Assembly (NCBI GenBank): GCA_000415185.1
Contig: KE351647.1
Coordinates: forward strand, 119,939 to 180,823
Reading direction: 5' to 3'
Source of the DNA: Enterococcus faecalis 13-SD-W-01
Lineage (GTDB): Bacteria; Bacillota; Bacilli; Lactobacillales; Enterococcaceae
Length of the DNA stretch: 60,885 bases
Below the pieces are notes generated by a model. The model was not told the origin of the DNA. It saw nothing but the letters and a program-made list of their open reading frames with translations, and did no database searches. Position 1 is the stretch's first letter, and each line of letters opens with the position of its first letter. A program made the position numbers and the translations under genes. Below are positions 25,701 to 35,046 of the stretch, piece by piece.

Positions 25701-27818
25701 TTATTTTTGGTTTTCTTTGTCGTCTGTCAATAGGACTTTTCTTGAAAGGTTCACACGACCTTGTTTGTCGATCTCTGTGACTTTCACTAATACTTCGTCG
25801 CCTAATTTGACAACATCTTCTACATTATTGACACGTTCATTTGCCAATTGAGAAATGTGGACCAAACCATCTTTTCCTTTGATCAAGTTGACGAATGCAC
25901 CGAATTTTTCGATACGTACGACTTTACCTAGGTAAACTTCGCCGACTTTCACTTCTTTTGTCAAATCTTCAATGATCTTGATAGCTTTTTTGATCATTTC
26001 TTTATCAGAAGAAGCAATACTTACTTTACCATCTTGATCAATGTCGATTTTCACACCAGTTTCTTCGATGATTCCGTTGATTGTGTCGCCACCTTTACCG
26101 ATCACGTCTTTGATCTTAGAAGGTTCGATTTGGATCATTTCGATTTTCGGTGCATATTGACTTAATTCTTCGCGTGGAGCAGCTAAAGTAGATGTCAATT
26201 CTTCTAGGATTTCCATACGTGCTTTTTTCGCTTGTTCCAATGCTTCAGTCAAGATTTGTTCAGTGATACCTTGGATTTTGATATCCATTTGCAACGCAGT
26301 GATACCTTCTTTAGTACCTGCTACTTTGAAGTCCATATCGCCTAGGTGGTCTTCTAAGCCTTGGATATCTGTTAAAATCGTGTAGTTTTCGCCATCAGAA
26401 ACTAAGCCCATCGCGATCCCTGCTACTGGTGCTTTGATTGGCACACCTGCATCCATCAAAGCCAATGTTCCGGCACAGATACTTGCTTGAGAAGAAGAAC
26501 CATTTGATTCTAAAACTTCTGCTACTAAACGAATTGTGTAAGGAAACTCTTCTTCTGAAGGAATTACTTGTGCCAATGCACGTTCACCTAACGCACCATG
26601 TCCGATTTCACGTCGGCCAGGTGATCCCGCACGACCTGTTGAACCAACAGAGAATTGAGGGAAGTTATAGTGATGGATGAATCGTTTGCTTACTTCTACA
26701 CCAAGACCATCAATGATTTGATGTTCTCCTAGTGGCGCTAATGTACATGCAGACAAGGCTTGTGTTTGTCCGCGCGTAAATAGACCTGAACCATGGACAC
26801 GAGGAAGTAAAGATACTTCTGAAGAAAGCGGACGGATCTCATCTAATTTACGTCCATCTGGGCGGATTTTATCGATCGTAATCAATTCACGGACTACGTC
26901 TTTTTCCAAGTCTTCAGCAATTTGTTTTACTTCTTTCATCAATTGCGCTTCGTCTTCATGCTCTGCAAATTTTTCTGCATAAGCTTCTATCACAGATTCT
27001 TTTACTTTCTCGATATTGTCTTCACGAGCAAGTTTTTCTTCTGTCATAACAGCTGTTTTCATTGTGTCGTAAGAAGCAGCGAAAATCTCTTTTTTCAAAT
27101 CTGCATCTACTTGAAGTAATTTTACTTCCATTTTTTCTTTGCCGACTGCTTGAACGATTTCTTCTTGGAAAGCAACAAGTTCTTTGATTGCATCAAAACC
27201 GAAAAGCAAAGCACCAAGCATATCTTCTTCAGATACTTCTTTCGCGCCGCTTTCTACCATGTTGATTGCTTTTTTCGTACCGGCAACTGTCAATTCGATG
27301 TCTGTTTGTTCTGCTTGTTCCACTGTTGGGTTCAAGACATATTCACCATTTACACGGCCAACTTCAACACCTGCGATTGGGCCATCAAATGGAATATCTG
27401 AAATACTTAAAGCAAGAGAAGAACCTAGCATTGCTGCCATTGCTGGTGAACAATCTGTTTCTACACTCATCACGATGTTTGTGATTTGGACTTCGTTACG
27501 GAAACCTTCTGCAAACATTGGACGGATCGGACGGTCGATCAAGCGAGCAGTCAATGTTGCTTCTGTACTTGGACGTCCTTCACGTTTGATAAAACCTCCA
27601 GGGATTTTACCAGCAGCGTACATTTTTTCTTCGTAGTTGATCGTCAATGGGAAAAAGTCTGTATCTTTGGCTTCTTTTGAGGCAACAGCTGCACTTAAAA
27701 CTACAGTATCTCCGTAGCGGACCAAAACTGCTCCATTTGCTTGTTTTGCCAATTGTCCGATTTCAACTTGTAACGGACGGCCGCCCCATGTCGTTTTAAA
27801 AACTTGTTTTTCTGACAT
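25701..27818 (-). CDS. pnp: Polyribonucleotide nucleotidyltransferase (PNPase)
   Basis: A 3'-to-5' phosphorolytic exoribonuclease of 705 residues that acts in mRNA decay. Two RNase PH-like domains (about 1-230 and 310-540, the second with [15 protein letters not shown]) flank an all-helical region. A KH domain ([16 protein letters not shown], near 560) and an S1 domain ([18 protein letters not shown], near 625) follow. AAGGAGAAA precedes the ATG. It lies after rpsO on the same strand with a terminator and a long leader hairpin between, as in other bacteria where PNPase controls its own message. Confidence 0.97.
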   Translation of the reverse strand: MSEKQVFKTTWGGRPLQVEIGQLAKQANGAVLVRYGDTVVLSAAVASKEAKDTDFFPLTINYEEKMYAAGKIPGGFIKREGRPSTEATLTARLIDRPIRPMFAEGFRNEVQITNIVMSVETDCSPAMAAMLGSSLALSISDIPFDGPIAGVEVGRVNGEYVLNPTVEQAEQTDIELTVAGTKKAINMVESGAKEVSEEDMLGALLFGFDAIKELVAFQEEIVQAVGKEKMEVKLLQVDADLKKEIFAASYDTMKTAVMTEEKLAREDNIEKVKESVIEAYAEKFAEHEDEAQLMKEVKQIAEDLEKDVVRELITIDKIRPDGRKLDEIRPLSSEVSLLPRVHGSGLFTRGQTQALSACTLAPLGEHQIIDGLGVEVSKRFIHHYNFPQFSVGSTGRAGSPGRREIGHGALGERALAQVIPSEEEFPYTIRLVAEVLESNGSSSQASICAGTLALMDAGVPIKAPVAGIAMGLVSDGENYTILTDIQGLEDHLGDMDFKVAGTKEGITALQMDIKIQGITEQILTEALEQAKKARMEILEELTSTLAAPREELSQYAPKIEMIQIEPSKIKDVIGKGGDTINGIIEETGVKIDIDQDGKVSIASSDKEMIKKAIKIIEDLTKEVKVGEVYLGKVVRIEKFGAFVNLIKGKDGLVHISQLANERVNNVEDVVKLGDEVLVKVTEIDKQGRVNLSRKVLLTDDKENQK

Positions 27819-27852
27819 AATTTCTCCTTTTCTCCTGTGAAAAGCAAGACGC

Positions 27853-27918
27853 TACTAAACAAATGAAAACCTCTAATTATCTCTTCAGCAATTTAGCAGC
27901 TTTCATTTGGTTAGTAGA
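27853..27918 (-). promoter_or_regulatory. pnp leader stem-loop
   Basis: CTACTAACCAAATGAAA pairs with TTTCATTTGTTTAGTAG on the minus strand (17 positions, one mismatch) around a loop of about 32 nt in the pnp 5' leader. In other bacteria a long stem at this place is cut by RNase III and then used by PNPase for autoregulation. The same role is likely here but inferred. Confidence 0.6.
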
Positions 27919-27963
27919 AGTCCACCTAGCTGTTCCACAGGCATTGTTTTTTAGTATTGATAG

Positions 27964-28035
27964 AAAAAAAGGGGCTGTGACCTGAGTCAACTAGCCTCCC
28001 CCAAAGAGGAGCTGGACAGCTCTCTCACAACCCTC
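27964..28035 (-). terminator. rpsO terminator or attenuator
   Basis: GAGGGTTGTGA/TCACAGCCCC base stem with internal stems (GAGCTG, CTCC/GGAG), followed by T7 on the minus strand. It is a large structure separating rpsO from pnp. Confidence 0.75.
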
Positions 28036-28045
28036 TTTTTCAAAA

Positions 28046-28315
28046 TTAACGACGTAATCCTAAACGTTGGATCAATTCGCGGTAACGTTGAACGTCAGTT
28101 TTACGTAGGTAAGCTAACAAGTTACGACGGTGACCAACTTTTTTCATTAGGCCGCGGTATGAATGATGATCTTTTTTATGCATACGAGCATGTTCATTTA
28201 GGTGATTGATTTCTTCAGTCAATACAGCGATTTGTACTTCTGGAGAACCAGTATCTCCTTCATGACGTGCGTATTCTTTGATGATTTCATTCTTGCGTTC
28301 TTTTGAAATTGCCAT
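28046..28315 (-). CDS. rpsO: 30S ribosomal protein S15
   Basis: 89 residues covering the whole S15 family: [20 protein letters not shown], the [12 protein letters not shown]-type motif ([15 protein letters not shown]) and the C-terminal [13 protein letters not shown]. It binds 16S rRNA early in 30S assembly. I start at the ATG at 28315 because GAGGTGG stands 7 nt before it; an upstream ATG would add six unconserved residues containing the ribosome site. It is upstream of pnp, a widely kept gene order. Confidence 0.97.
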   Translation of the reverse strand: MAISKERKNEIIKEYARHEGDTGSPEVQIAVLTEEINHLNEHARMHKKDHHSYRGLMKKVGHRRNLLAYLRKTDVQRYRELIQRLGLRR

Positions 28316-28562
28316 TATTTCCACCTCTTTCATAGTTTTCCCCTGGGACTGAGTAAAACGTTGGTGACTCGTTTAACCAAGTAACAGGACTGTGTTTACA
28401 CACAGATATACTTTACCTGAATCTCCTTGAAAATGCAAGAACATAATGTCTCTGCTGACAGAAAAAACAAACAAACTTTCTACCATTTTCTTGGATTTGT
28501 GATACACTATAGTAGCTGAAAATTTGAAGATATTTTTCAAAAACGAAAGGGGTACATAGTTC

Positions 28563-29126
28563 ATGATCACAATGGACGATATCATTCGCGAAGGTAATCC
28601 TACATTACGCGAAGTAGCAAAAGAAGTTGAGTTTCCTTTAAGCGACGACGATATCCAGTTAGGGAAAGACATGCTGGAATTTTTGATCAACAGCCAAGAT
28701 CCAATCAAAGCAGAAGAACTTCACTTACGCGGCGGCGTTGGTTTGGCAGCACCTCAGTTGGACATTTCAAAACGAATCATTGCTGTGCACGTACCAAATG
28801 CTGATCCCGAAAAGGAAGAACCATCTTTGAGTGCCGTTATGTATAATCCAAAGATCCTTAGCCACTCTGTCCAAGAATCTTGTCTAGGCGAAGGCGAAGG
28901 TTGTCTATCTGTCGACCGCGATGTGCCTGGTTATGTTGTACGTCATGCAAAAGTAACAGTTTCTTACTATGATATGAATGGTGAAAAACACAAGATTCGG
29001 TTGAAAAATTACGAATCGATCGTTGTTCAACACGAAATCGACCATATCAATGGTGTTATGTTCTACGACCATATCAACAAAGAAAATCCATTTGCTTTGA
29101 AAAATGGTGTGTTAGTAATCGAATAA
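28563..29126 (+). CDS. def: Peptide deformylase
   Basis: 187 residues, the larger Gram-positive type 2 form. The three metal-site motifs are [10 protein letters not shown] (near 60), [14 protein letters not shown] (near 110) and [12 protein letters not shown] (near 155). The cysteine and two histidines bind Fe2+ or similar, and the glutamate is catalytic. It removes the formyl group from nascent proteins at the ribosome. AAAGGGG precedes the ATG. It is transcribed away from rpsO-pnp and monocistronic. Confidence 0.97.
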   Translation: MITMDDIIREGNPTLREVAKEVEFPLSDDDIQLGKDMLEFLINSQDPIKAEELHLRGGVGLAAPQLDISKRIIAVHVPNADPEKEEPSLSAVMYNPKILSHSVQESCLGEGEGCLSVDRDVPGYVVRHAKVTVSYYDMNGEKHKIRLKNYESIVVQHEIDHINGVMFYDHINKENPFALKNGVLVIE

Positions 29127-29145
29127 TCGCCGCTATTCAATGAAT

Positions 29146-29190
29146 AAAGCAGGAAAGCTGGAAGAATATTCCGCAGCTTTCCTGCTTTTT
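29146..29190. terminator. Convergent terminator between def and the 266-residue gene
   Basis: AAAGCAGGAAAGCTG/CAGCTTTCCTGCTTT stem followed by T5 on the plus strand, with A-rich sequence on the other side. It reaches into the stop codon of the minus-strand gene at 29189, so it may serve both. Confidence 0.85.
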
Positions 29191-29989
29191 ATCTGGAATG
29201 GGATATCTCAGTTGATTTTTCTTTTTTAGGAACTTGTTTTTTAATGTTGATATTTTGAGAAGCAGCGTTCTTTTTCAAACCCTCCAAAGTCTTTAGAGAG
29301 GAAGTTTGACAATTCAAACTGTCTTTTTGGGTTTCTAGTGTCCTTTTAGGCTGTTTCCAAAGTTCTGGATTTTTGTCCCAGGGTGCCTGTACTAGTTGAT
29401 TTTTTTCAAAAAATTGGACTTTACCCTTCAAACTTCCCCAATCTTTACATATGTGGTACAAGGCAGAATAATAAGTTGCATTGCTATCATCTACTCTGTT
29501 TGCTTCTTTATCCATATCTAAACCATCTAGAACAACCAATAATTCCGCATCTTTTTTATTCTTTATTATTTCGATTCCCATTTGTTGAAAAGAATCTATT
29601 AGAGGATTTTCAGAAGACTTAGACGTGAGAAGAGCTACATCACTCAATTTTTCTCTCGGGATATCTTTTAAAGCCTTTTTTAATGGACTGTTTACCTGAT
29701 TAATTACCTTATAATAATCATACATTAGAGGAAAATGGAACCCAAGTATCCTGTTGTAGGTATCTAAGTCTCTTAGGTTTTCGAAACCATCCACGCTTGT
29801 AAACTTATCGATTTTGCTTGCTATCGTATCACCTATGACCGCAGCATAATCTCTTACATAATCAAATGCGTTATACATAGAACCAACAGAAAAAGTTGTT
29901 TTACCGTCACTTCGAACAAATTCCTGCTCAGTTTTCAATAGACTTTTTACACTTTCTGGCTGACCAAAAATTAAAGTTTCCATTTTCAT
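29189..29989 (-). CDS. Hypothetical protein, family not recognised
   Basis: 266 residues, soluble, with no signal peptide or membrane segment. The first 190 residues look globular and helix-rich (MYNAFDYVRDYAAVIGDTI, GFHFPLMYDYYKVINQV), with a short hydrophobic strand AELLVVLDGLDMD near 160 that could be a Rossmann-like core strand. The last 60 residues are basic, low in hydrophobics and probably disordered. GGAGGCGGAAA gives a strong ribosome site. It is a single gene between def and the niaR operon. I can name no function; base use resembles the neighbours. Confidence 0.7.
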   Translation of the reverse strand: MKMETLIFGQPESVKSLLKTEQEFVRSDGKTTFSVGSMYNAFDYVRDYAAVIGDTIASKIDKFTSVDGFENLRDLDTYNRILGFHFPLMYDYYKVINQVNSPLKKALKDIPREKLSDVALLTSKSSENPLIDSFQQMGIEIIKNKKDAELLVVLDGLDMDKEANRVDDSNATYYSALYHICKDWGSLKGKVQFFEKNQLVQAPWDKNPELWKQPKRTLETQKDSLNCQTSSLKTLEGLKKNAASQNINIKKQVPKKEKSTEISHSR

Positions 29990-30106
29990 TTTCCGCCTCC
30001 TTTTTATTACTAATTCTAACGAAGAAATTAAACAGATTAGCAGATTTTCCTTTCAATATTTTCCAAATGTTGAAAAAACTGCTCGTTTTCTAGTTGAAAA
30101 ACAAAC

Positions 30107-30149
30107 ACACGCAAGAAAACAGATAAAAAAAACCTGTTTTCTTGCGTGT
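30107..30149 (-). terminator. Perfect 16-bp hairpin after niaR
   Basis: ACACGCAAGAAAACAG/CTGTTTTCTTGCGTGT, perfect over 16 bp, with an A-rich loop on the plus strand (U-rich on the minus strand). On the minus strand it is followed by GTTTGTTTTT. It is probably the end of the sirtuin-niaR operon, though the U-tract is broken. Confidence 0.6.
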
Positions 30150-30238
30150 AAATTGAATTGTCAGGACTCATAACAAATGGCTCATGTTTCTTTTTTCAAA
30201 GGAACTGATTTTTCAAGTTTTTCTATTTACAAACCAAA

Positions 30239-30760
30239 TCAACCTTCGTACAAAATACCTGCTTCTGCTAATACTTGCTTGATTTTTTTCAGTACATGTT
30301 CTTCTTGGTAGCGGATCGTATGCAAGTGGATGCCGCATGTCAATTCAGATAATGGCAACGCATTGCTTTCTTGGTATTTCTTCATAAAATTCGCAACGTC
30401 CTGCTCGTTTTCTATATGAAGCATGCCGACGATTTGACCATAAAGCGGATGTTCGATGATGACATCGACAACTTCGCCGCCGTGTTGGACGATTAGTTTT
30501 AGTTCTTCCTCGATTCGATCGTTTGAATGCTGAACAGCGATCTTACTCAAAAATCCTTTAGTCGTTTCGCTTGATTCTAAAAGGTACCCTCTCGCTGTTG
30601 CAATGATTTCTTCGCCAGCAGCACGCAAAAGCGCGATATCTCCTACGACGATTTGCCGGCTGACGCCAAATCGTTCCGCAAATTTACTTGCGCTGACTGC
30701 TTTATTGGCTCCCGCTAAAGTTTTCAGGATCTCCTGTCTCCGTTGTTCTCCCTCAGTCAT
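30239..30760 (-). CDS. niaR: NiaR-type nicotinate-responsive repressor (HTH plus 3H domain)
   Basis: 173 residues. The N-terminal HTH_11 domain (about 5-60, SASKFAERFGVSRQIVVGDI) is followed by a 3H domain (about 75-170). The three conserved histidine spots are in VIIEHPLYGQIVG, GMLHIEN and CGIHLHTIRY, and they bind metal and nicotinate in B. subtilis YrxA. It represses NAD biosynthesis or niacin uptake genes when niacin is present. The ATG lies 1 nt after the stop of the acetyltransferase-chorismate mutase gene, and a sirtuin heads the operon, giving an NAD-centred context. Confidence 0.9.
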   Translation of the reverse strand: MTEGEQRRQEILKTLAGANKAVSASKFAERFGVSRQIVVGDIALLRAAGEEIIATARGYLLESSETTKGFLSKIAVQHSNDRIEEELKLIVQHGGEVVDVIIEHPLYGQIVGMLHIENEQDVANFMKKYQESNALPLSELTCGIHLHTIRYQEEHVLKKIKQVLAEAGILYEG

Positions 30761-30761
30761 T

Positions 30762-31604
30762 TTAATGTTTCTCCTTTCGCAAATCGCTTTGGTAGTTTCG
30801 TGAATGTTTCATGATATCATGATAAGTCTCTAAAATCGGCTGTTTAAGCGCTGCGTTTTGAACGGCATCACTGACATTATCTAAGACCGCTTTCTCTCGA
30901 TCTGTATCTAAGATTGCTTTGTCTGTTTGTTTTTTTAATCGATTGACTTCTGTCACAGCATTCATTCTTTCTTCCAAAAGAACCGCAATTTGCTGATCGA
31001 TTGAATCGATTTTTTTTCGTACATCTTTTAATTCTGAAGTTGGCTGTTCTTCCTCTATTTTCTTGATGATTTTTGCGGGATTCCCTGCAACGACAACATT
31101 ATCAGGAAAAGACTTCGTGACCACTGCTCCGGCCCCTACTACCACATTATTTCCTAAAGTAACGCCCGGCATGATAATTGCTCCGCCGCCGATCCAAACA
31201 TTGTCCCCGATGGTTATCGGTTGTGCATATTCCTGTCCGCTGTTTCGTTGGACTGGATTCAACGGATGTGTAGCTGTGTAAAGTTGGACATTCGGCGCAA
31301 ACATACAGTTATCACCAATCGTTATCGTGCTGACATCTAAAAAGATACTGTTGAAGTTTGCATAAAAATTCTCGCCCACTGAAATGTTATAACCGTAATC
31401 AAAATAAATGGACGGTTCCATATATAAGTGTTTTCCCGTTTTGCCAAATGTTTCCTTAAGAAGCTGCGTGCGCAATTCTGAGGATTCTGCTTGGTTGATC
31501 AAACGGATTTGCCCTCTTGCCAACGCGCGATCAGCTGTTAACTCAGGGTCATTTGCAAAATACAGTTCACCAGCGATCATCTTTTCTTTTTCAGTTTTTG
31601 TCAT
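30762..31604 (-). CDS. Fusion: maltose/galactoside-type O-acetyltransferase plus chorismate mutase
   Basis: 280 residues in two parts. Residues 1-190 are a left-handed beta-helix sugar O-acetyltransferase with the Mac N-terminus ([16 protein letters not shown]), hexapeptide repeats ([20 protein letters not shown]) and the active-site histidine in TATHPLNP. Residues 192-280 are an AroQ-type chorismate mutase ([30 protein letters not shown]) with the expected Arg, Arg, Lys, Asp and Arg-Glu positions kept, so it may be active (chorismate to prephenate). It overlaps the sirtuin gene by 14 nt and is followed 1 nt later by niaR. Why these activities are joined is unknown. Confidence 0.88.
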   Translation of the reverse strand: MTKTEKEKMIAGELYFANDPELTADRALARGQIRLINQAESSELRTQLLKETFGKTGKHLYMEPSIYFDYGYNISVGENFYANFNSIFLDVSTITIGDNCMFAPNVQLYTATHPLNPVQRNSGQEYAQPITIGDNVWIGGGAIIMPGVTLGNNVVVGAGAVVTKSFPDNVVVAGNPAKIIKKIEEEQPTSELKDVRKKIDSIDQQIAVLLEERMNAVTEVNRLKKQTDKAILDTDREKAVLDNVSDAVQNAALKQPILETYHDIMKHSRNYQSDLRKEKH

Positions 31605-32319
31605 TTTCGGCTCCTTTGTTTAATTGCTCAAACACTTCTATTCCATCGTATTGAGCAAAAAAGTATTCTTGATCCAGGTCGATCTCGGTTTGATTGATGA
31701 CTAGTATCTCTGCTTCTTTTTGTTTATATTCAATGAGACTGCGAAACGGGTAAACTTGAAAACTTGTTCCTATAATAACGATCAGTTCTGCCTGTGACAC
31801 CGCTTCGACAGCCTGTTCGATCACTTTTGGTTGAAATCCTTCACCATACAATACGATCATTGGACGAATCTGTCCCCCGCAACTATTGTGTCGGTCGCTT
31901 TGCAGATATTCTTGCCAATCTACTGATTTTCCGCAGTTCATGCAAGTACAATTATACAGATTACCATGAAATTCAATCAACTGACTTGTTCCTGCCGCCC
32001 GATGAAGTCCGTCGATATTTTGGGAAATCGTCCAAACTATTTTTTCTTTTTCCAGCTGCGCAATCGTTTGATGGATGAGATTTGGCTCAGCATCTGGATG
32101 ATAAAGATGTTTGATAAACGTATAGAATTTCTGAGGTTCCTCTAGCAATGCTTGACGGCTCAACAAATATTCCGGACGCTCCATACCGCGATAAACACCA
32201 TCCAACGAACGATAATCAGGTATTCCTGACGGTGTAGAAACACCAGCTCCCGTCAAAAAAGTGATACGATCAGCAGAAAGGATCTTCGCTGCTGCTTCTG
32301 ATGGATTGATTCTTTTCAT
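31591..32319 (-). CDS. Sir2-family NAD-dependent protein deacylase
   Basis: A sirtuin of 242 residues. The NAD site [15 protein letters not shown] lies near residue 20 and [12 protein letters not shown] near 100, with the catalytic His in EFHGNL. A four-cysteine zinc cluster (NCTCMNCGK ... SCGG) follows, then GTSFQVYP and INQTEIDLD. It removes acyl groups from lysines, consuming NAD and releasing nicotinamide. It is the first gene of an operon with the acetyltransferase-chorismate mutase fusion and NiaR, which links NAD consumption with niacin sensing. Confidence 0.94.
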   Translation of the reverse strand: MKRINPSEAAAKILSADRITFLTGAGVSTPSGIPDYRSLDGVYRGMERPEYLLSRQALLEEPQKFYTFIKHLYHPDAEPNLIHQTIAQLEKEKIVWTISQNIDGLHRAAGTSQLIEFHGNLYNCTCMNCGKSVDWQEYLQSDRHNSCGGQIRPMIVLYGEGFQPKVIEQAVEAVSQAELIVIIGTSFQVYPFRSLIEYKQKEAEILVINQTEIDLDQEYFFAQYDGIEVFEQLNKGAENDKN

Positions 32320-32475
32320 TGCTTCTCCCTCCTCTTGTCTACTATAGTGATTCTAATAGAAAATACGCACTTTGCGAATAGAATTTTGCAGAAAATATTT
32401 TTCATTTCGTTTTTGTTCTTTACTATTTTATAAGAAAACGATTGTATTTATTTGTATAATTTATCACAAACACGA

Positions 32476-32504
32476 CTGACAAATTTATGAAAACGTGTTA
32501 CAAT
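32476..32504 (+). promoter_or_regulatory. Promoter of the 98-residue membrane protein gene
   Basis: CTGACA (32476-32481), a 17-bp spacer and TACAAT (32499-32504) form a strong sigma-A promoter 30 nt before the start codon. Confidence 0.75.
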
Positions 32505-32534
32505 ACTTGCTGTACAAAAGCGAGGTGAATCACT

Positions 32535-32831
32535 ATGGTACCATTTATTATTTATTGGGGCGTTATTTTAGCATGTATTGCCTGGTTAGCACTTAGTCTT
32601 TACTTTTCTATCTTTTACTTTGTCCGTAAAGAAAACGGGAATCTTTGGGCTTTTGCCTTCTTCAATGTCTTGGCGGCGGTCGTTTTAGCTATCACATTAG
32701 CTGTTTACCGTACGTGGGGTTGGGGAATCACGCAATATTCAAGCTTGATCTATCTTGTGTTAGCGATTTACGGCGTAACAATCATCTTACAAGCGATTTT
32801 AGGTCGTGAACCGAAAGCAAAAGCAGCTTAA
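32535..32831 (+). CDS. Small membrane protein, function unknown
   Basis: 98 residues with three predicted membrane segments (about 5-28, 38-58 and 68-88) and a short basic cytoplasmic tail (GREPKAKAA). It has its own promoter, a GAGGTGAA ribosome site 4 nt before the ATG and a terminator, so it stands alone. No motif I recognise; I cannot suggest a role from context. Confidence 0.75.
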   Translation: MVPFIIYWGVILACIAWLALSLYFSIFYFVRKENGNLWAFAFFNVLAAVVLAITLAVYRTWGWGITQYSSLIYLVLAIYGVTIILQAILGREPKAKAA

Positions 32832-32875
32832 GCAAAACGATTTTTTCTATCAATAAAAAAAGTAATATATTTCAG

Positions 32876-32906
32876 AAAGAGGCTGGCATCCGCCAGTCTT
32901 TTTTTA
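32876..32906 (+). terminator. Terminator of the 98-residue gene
   Basis: AGGCTGG/CCAGTCTT stem with loop CATCCG, then T7 on the plus strand. Confidence 0.75.
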
Positions 32907-33107
32907 TTGAACACTTTATTCACAAATAACAAAATATCCAAAAAATCGTATATTTATTCTTTTAAATCACAAACGTTCTATTCCTTTTTTGCAAGGGTTT
33001 TCTTGCCTTTTTTCTAAATATATCAAGTTTTTCCAGAAAACAGCAGTAAACAATTGACAAACGTTTTAGAATATCGTAAGCTATTCACATGTATAAATAA
33101 CTGAATA

Positions 33108-33290
33108 CGAGATACCTCAATCAATGAGGTAGAGGTCGCGAGAATCATTAAACTTGTGGAGTGAAGCAAACACGTCGAAGCAAGGCTAGGGAGGATCGCC
33201 GAAATGTAAACTTTTTTGCTTGGAGTTTATGTTGGGACGTAAGTTAACAGCTTACGGACTGTCTTAGCAGTGATGCTAAGTTGCGCTATG
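33108..33290 (+). promoter_or_regulatory. Lysine riboswitch (L box)
   Basis: The core shows the class-specific stretches TAGAGGTCGCGA (33130-33141, cf. AGAGGUGCGA), GGGAGGATCGCCGAAATG (33189-33206, cf. GCCGAAGCAAAU) and TTGGGACGTAAG...CTTACGGACTGTC (33233-33263), then GCTAAG and GCGCTATG. A TTGACA (33054-33059) lies 50 nt upstream. The region from 33291 to the start codon at 33439 is the expression platform; I cannot resolve its terminator with certainty. It predicts that the downstream ABC system is switched off by lysine. Confidence 0.93.
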
Positions 33291-33438
33291 TTTTGTGAGA
33301 GGTTTATCGACCTACGAAAATCCCAGCGGCCTTTTTAGTTACATAAAATGGTCGTTTTTTGTTTTAAAGATAAGCAGCTGCAATTCATGTCAATCAGACC
33401 ACTCGTGCATTATGCAGAAAAAGAAGAGGAGAAAGACT

Positions 33439-35034
33439 ATGAAAAAAAATTTTGTTTCAGTTACAGTACTATTTGCATTTATTTTTTCACTTATCGGACT
33501 AAGCGGAAATGCGGCTGCCGACGAACAAACCCCTGATAATCAATTCCGCGTAGGTATGGAGGCTGGTTATGCACCATTCAACTGGTCACAACAAACAGAC
33601 GCGAATAATGCTTGGCCTATCCAAGGTCAAAATAGTTATGCTGGCGGTTATGATGTTCAAATCGCCAAAAAAGTAGCAGAAGGACTTGGTAAAGAATTGG
33701 TCATCGTCCAAACAAAATGGGACGGCCTTCCCCCTGCCCTTCAATCCGGTAAAATCGATGCGATCATCGCTGGCATGAGCCCCACAGCTGAGCGTCGAAA
33801 AGAAATCGACTTTACAGAACCTTATTATGAATCTCATTTGGTTGTGGTGGTAAAAAAAGACAGCGAATTTGCTGATGCAAAAAGCTTAGAAGATTTGGCT
33901 AATGCAAAAATCACTGCTCAGTTGAATACTTTCCATTATACAGTGATCGATCAAATCCCAAATGTCCAAAAACAACAAGCAATGGATAACTTTTCTGCTA
34001 TGCGGACAGCCCTTGCATCTGGAATGATCGACGGCTATGTCAGTGAACGTCCTGAAGGGGTTACTGCTACTAGCGTCAATCCTGATTTGAAAATGTTGGA
34101 ATTCAGCGATGAAGCAGGCTTCCAAACAAATCCTGAAGATGTACAAATCGCTGTTGGTATGAGAAAAGGCGATCCAGATGTCCAAAAAGTCAACGAGATC
34201 CTTGCTGGTATTTCTGAAGATGAACGTACACAGATCATGGACCAAGCAATCAAAGATCAACCTGCATCTACAGAAGACAGTGAAGAAGAGTCTGGTATTT
34301 TGACAGATTTCAAAAATATTTGGGATCAATACGGCAACATGTTTTTACGCGGAGCTGGTTTAACCCTATTTATCGCTCTTATTGGTACAGTAGTCGGAAC
34401 AACTTTAGGTTTATTGATTGGTGTCTTCCGTTCGATTCCTAACTCTGAAAATCCAATTGCCCGTTTCTTCCAAAAAGTCGTCAACATCCTTCTATCGATC
34501 TATGTAGAAATTTTCCGTGGTACACCGATGATGGTACAAGCAATGGTTATTTTCTACGGATTAGCGTTAGCATTTGGTATTTCCTTAAACCGAACGATTG
34601 CAGCTTTGTTTATCGTTTCAGTGAACACAGGTGCTTACATGACAGAAATCGTCCGAGGCGGGATTTTCGCAGTGGATGAAGGACAATTTGAAGCAGCACA
34701 AGCAATCGGTATGACACATAGTCAAACCATGCGTAAAGTCGTGATTCCGCAAGTCTTGCGAAATATCTTACCTGCGACAGGAAACGAGTTCGTTATCAAT
34801 ATCAAAGATACAGCTGTCTTGAGTGTTATTGGTGTAGCCGATCTATTCTTCCAAGGGAATTCAGCTTCTGGCGCGAACTTCCAATTCTTCCAAACATTTG
34901 CGATCGTTGGTGTGATCTACTTGGTTATGACATTTACGATTACGCAAATTTTACGTTATGTTGAGAAGAAAATCGACGGCCCTTCTTCCTATAGTAAAAT
35001 CGAAGAAGTCGACAACTCAAACTTGCAAGAATAA
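33439..35034 (+). CDS. Amino-acid ABC transporter, fused substrate-binding protein and permease (lysine predicted)
   Basis: 531 residues. The N-terminal signal sequence ends near NAAADEQ. A periplasmic-binding-protein-3 domain (about 35-275; RVGMEAGYAPFNW, GKIDAIIAGMSPTAERRKEI) is followed by a polar amino-acid permease domain (about 290-520) with the ATPase-contact loop EAAQAIGMTHSQTMRK. The start is ATG 33439, with AGAGGAGAAAG just before it; a longer frame would run back into the riboswitch and is not real. The lysine riboswitch upstream predicts uptake of lysine or another basic amino acid. The ATPase gene follows 12 nt later. Confidence 0.93.
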   Translation: MKKNFVSVTVLFAFIFSLIGLSGNAAADEQTPDNQFRVGMEAGYAPFNWSQQTDANNAWPIQGQNSYAGGYDVQIAKKVAEGLGKELVIVQTKWDGLPPALQSGKIDAIIAGMSPTAERRKEIDFTEPYYESHLVVVVKKDSEFADAKSLEDLANAKITAQLNTFHYTVIDQIPNVQKQQAMDNFSAMRTALASGMIDGYVSERPEGVTATSVNPDLKMLEFSDEAGFQTNPEDVQIAVGMRKGDPDVQKVNEILAGISEDERTQIMDQAIKDQPASTEDSEEESGILTDFKNIWDQYGNMFLRGAGLTLFIALIGTVVGTTLGLLIGVFRSIPNSENPIARFFQKVVNILLSIYVEIFRGTPMMVQAMVIFYGLALAFGISLNRTIAALFIVSVNTGAYMTEIVRGGIFAVDEGQFEAAQAIGMTHSQTMRKVVIPQVLRNILPATGNEFVINIKDTAVLSVIGVADLFFQGNSASGANFQFFQTFAIVGVIYLVMTFTITQILRYVEKKIDGPSSYSKIEEVDNSNLQE

Positions 35035-35046
35035 GGAGGCAGACAA

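Noticed and set aside
27184-27636. 150-residue plus-strand frame
   Set aside because: Entirely antisense to pnp; a mirror of its codon pattern.
27964-28035. The rpsO hairpin as another nested-hairpin repeat (it begins GAGGGTTGTGA and contains CAGCTCC)
   Set aside because: The clamp GCATTAA/TTAATGC, the apical loop and the 3' box are missing and the structure ends in a normal T-run; the likeness is limited to about ten bases.
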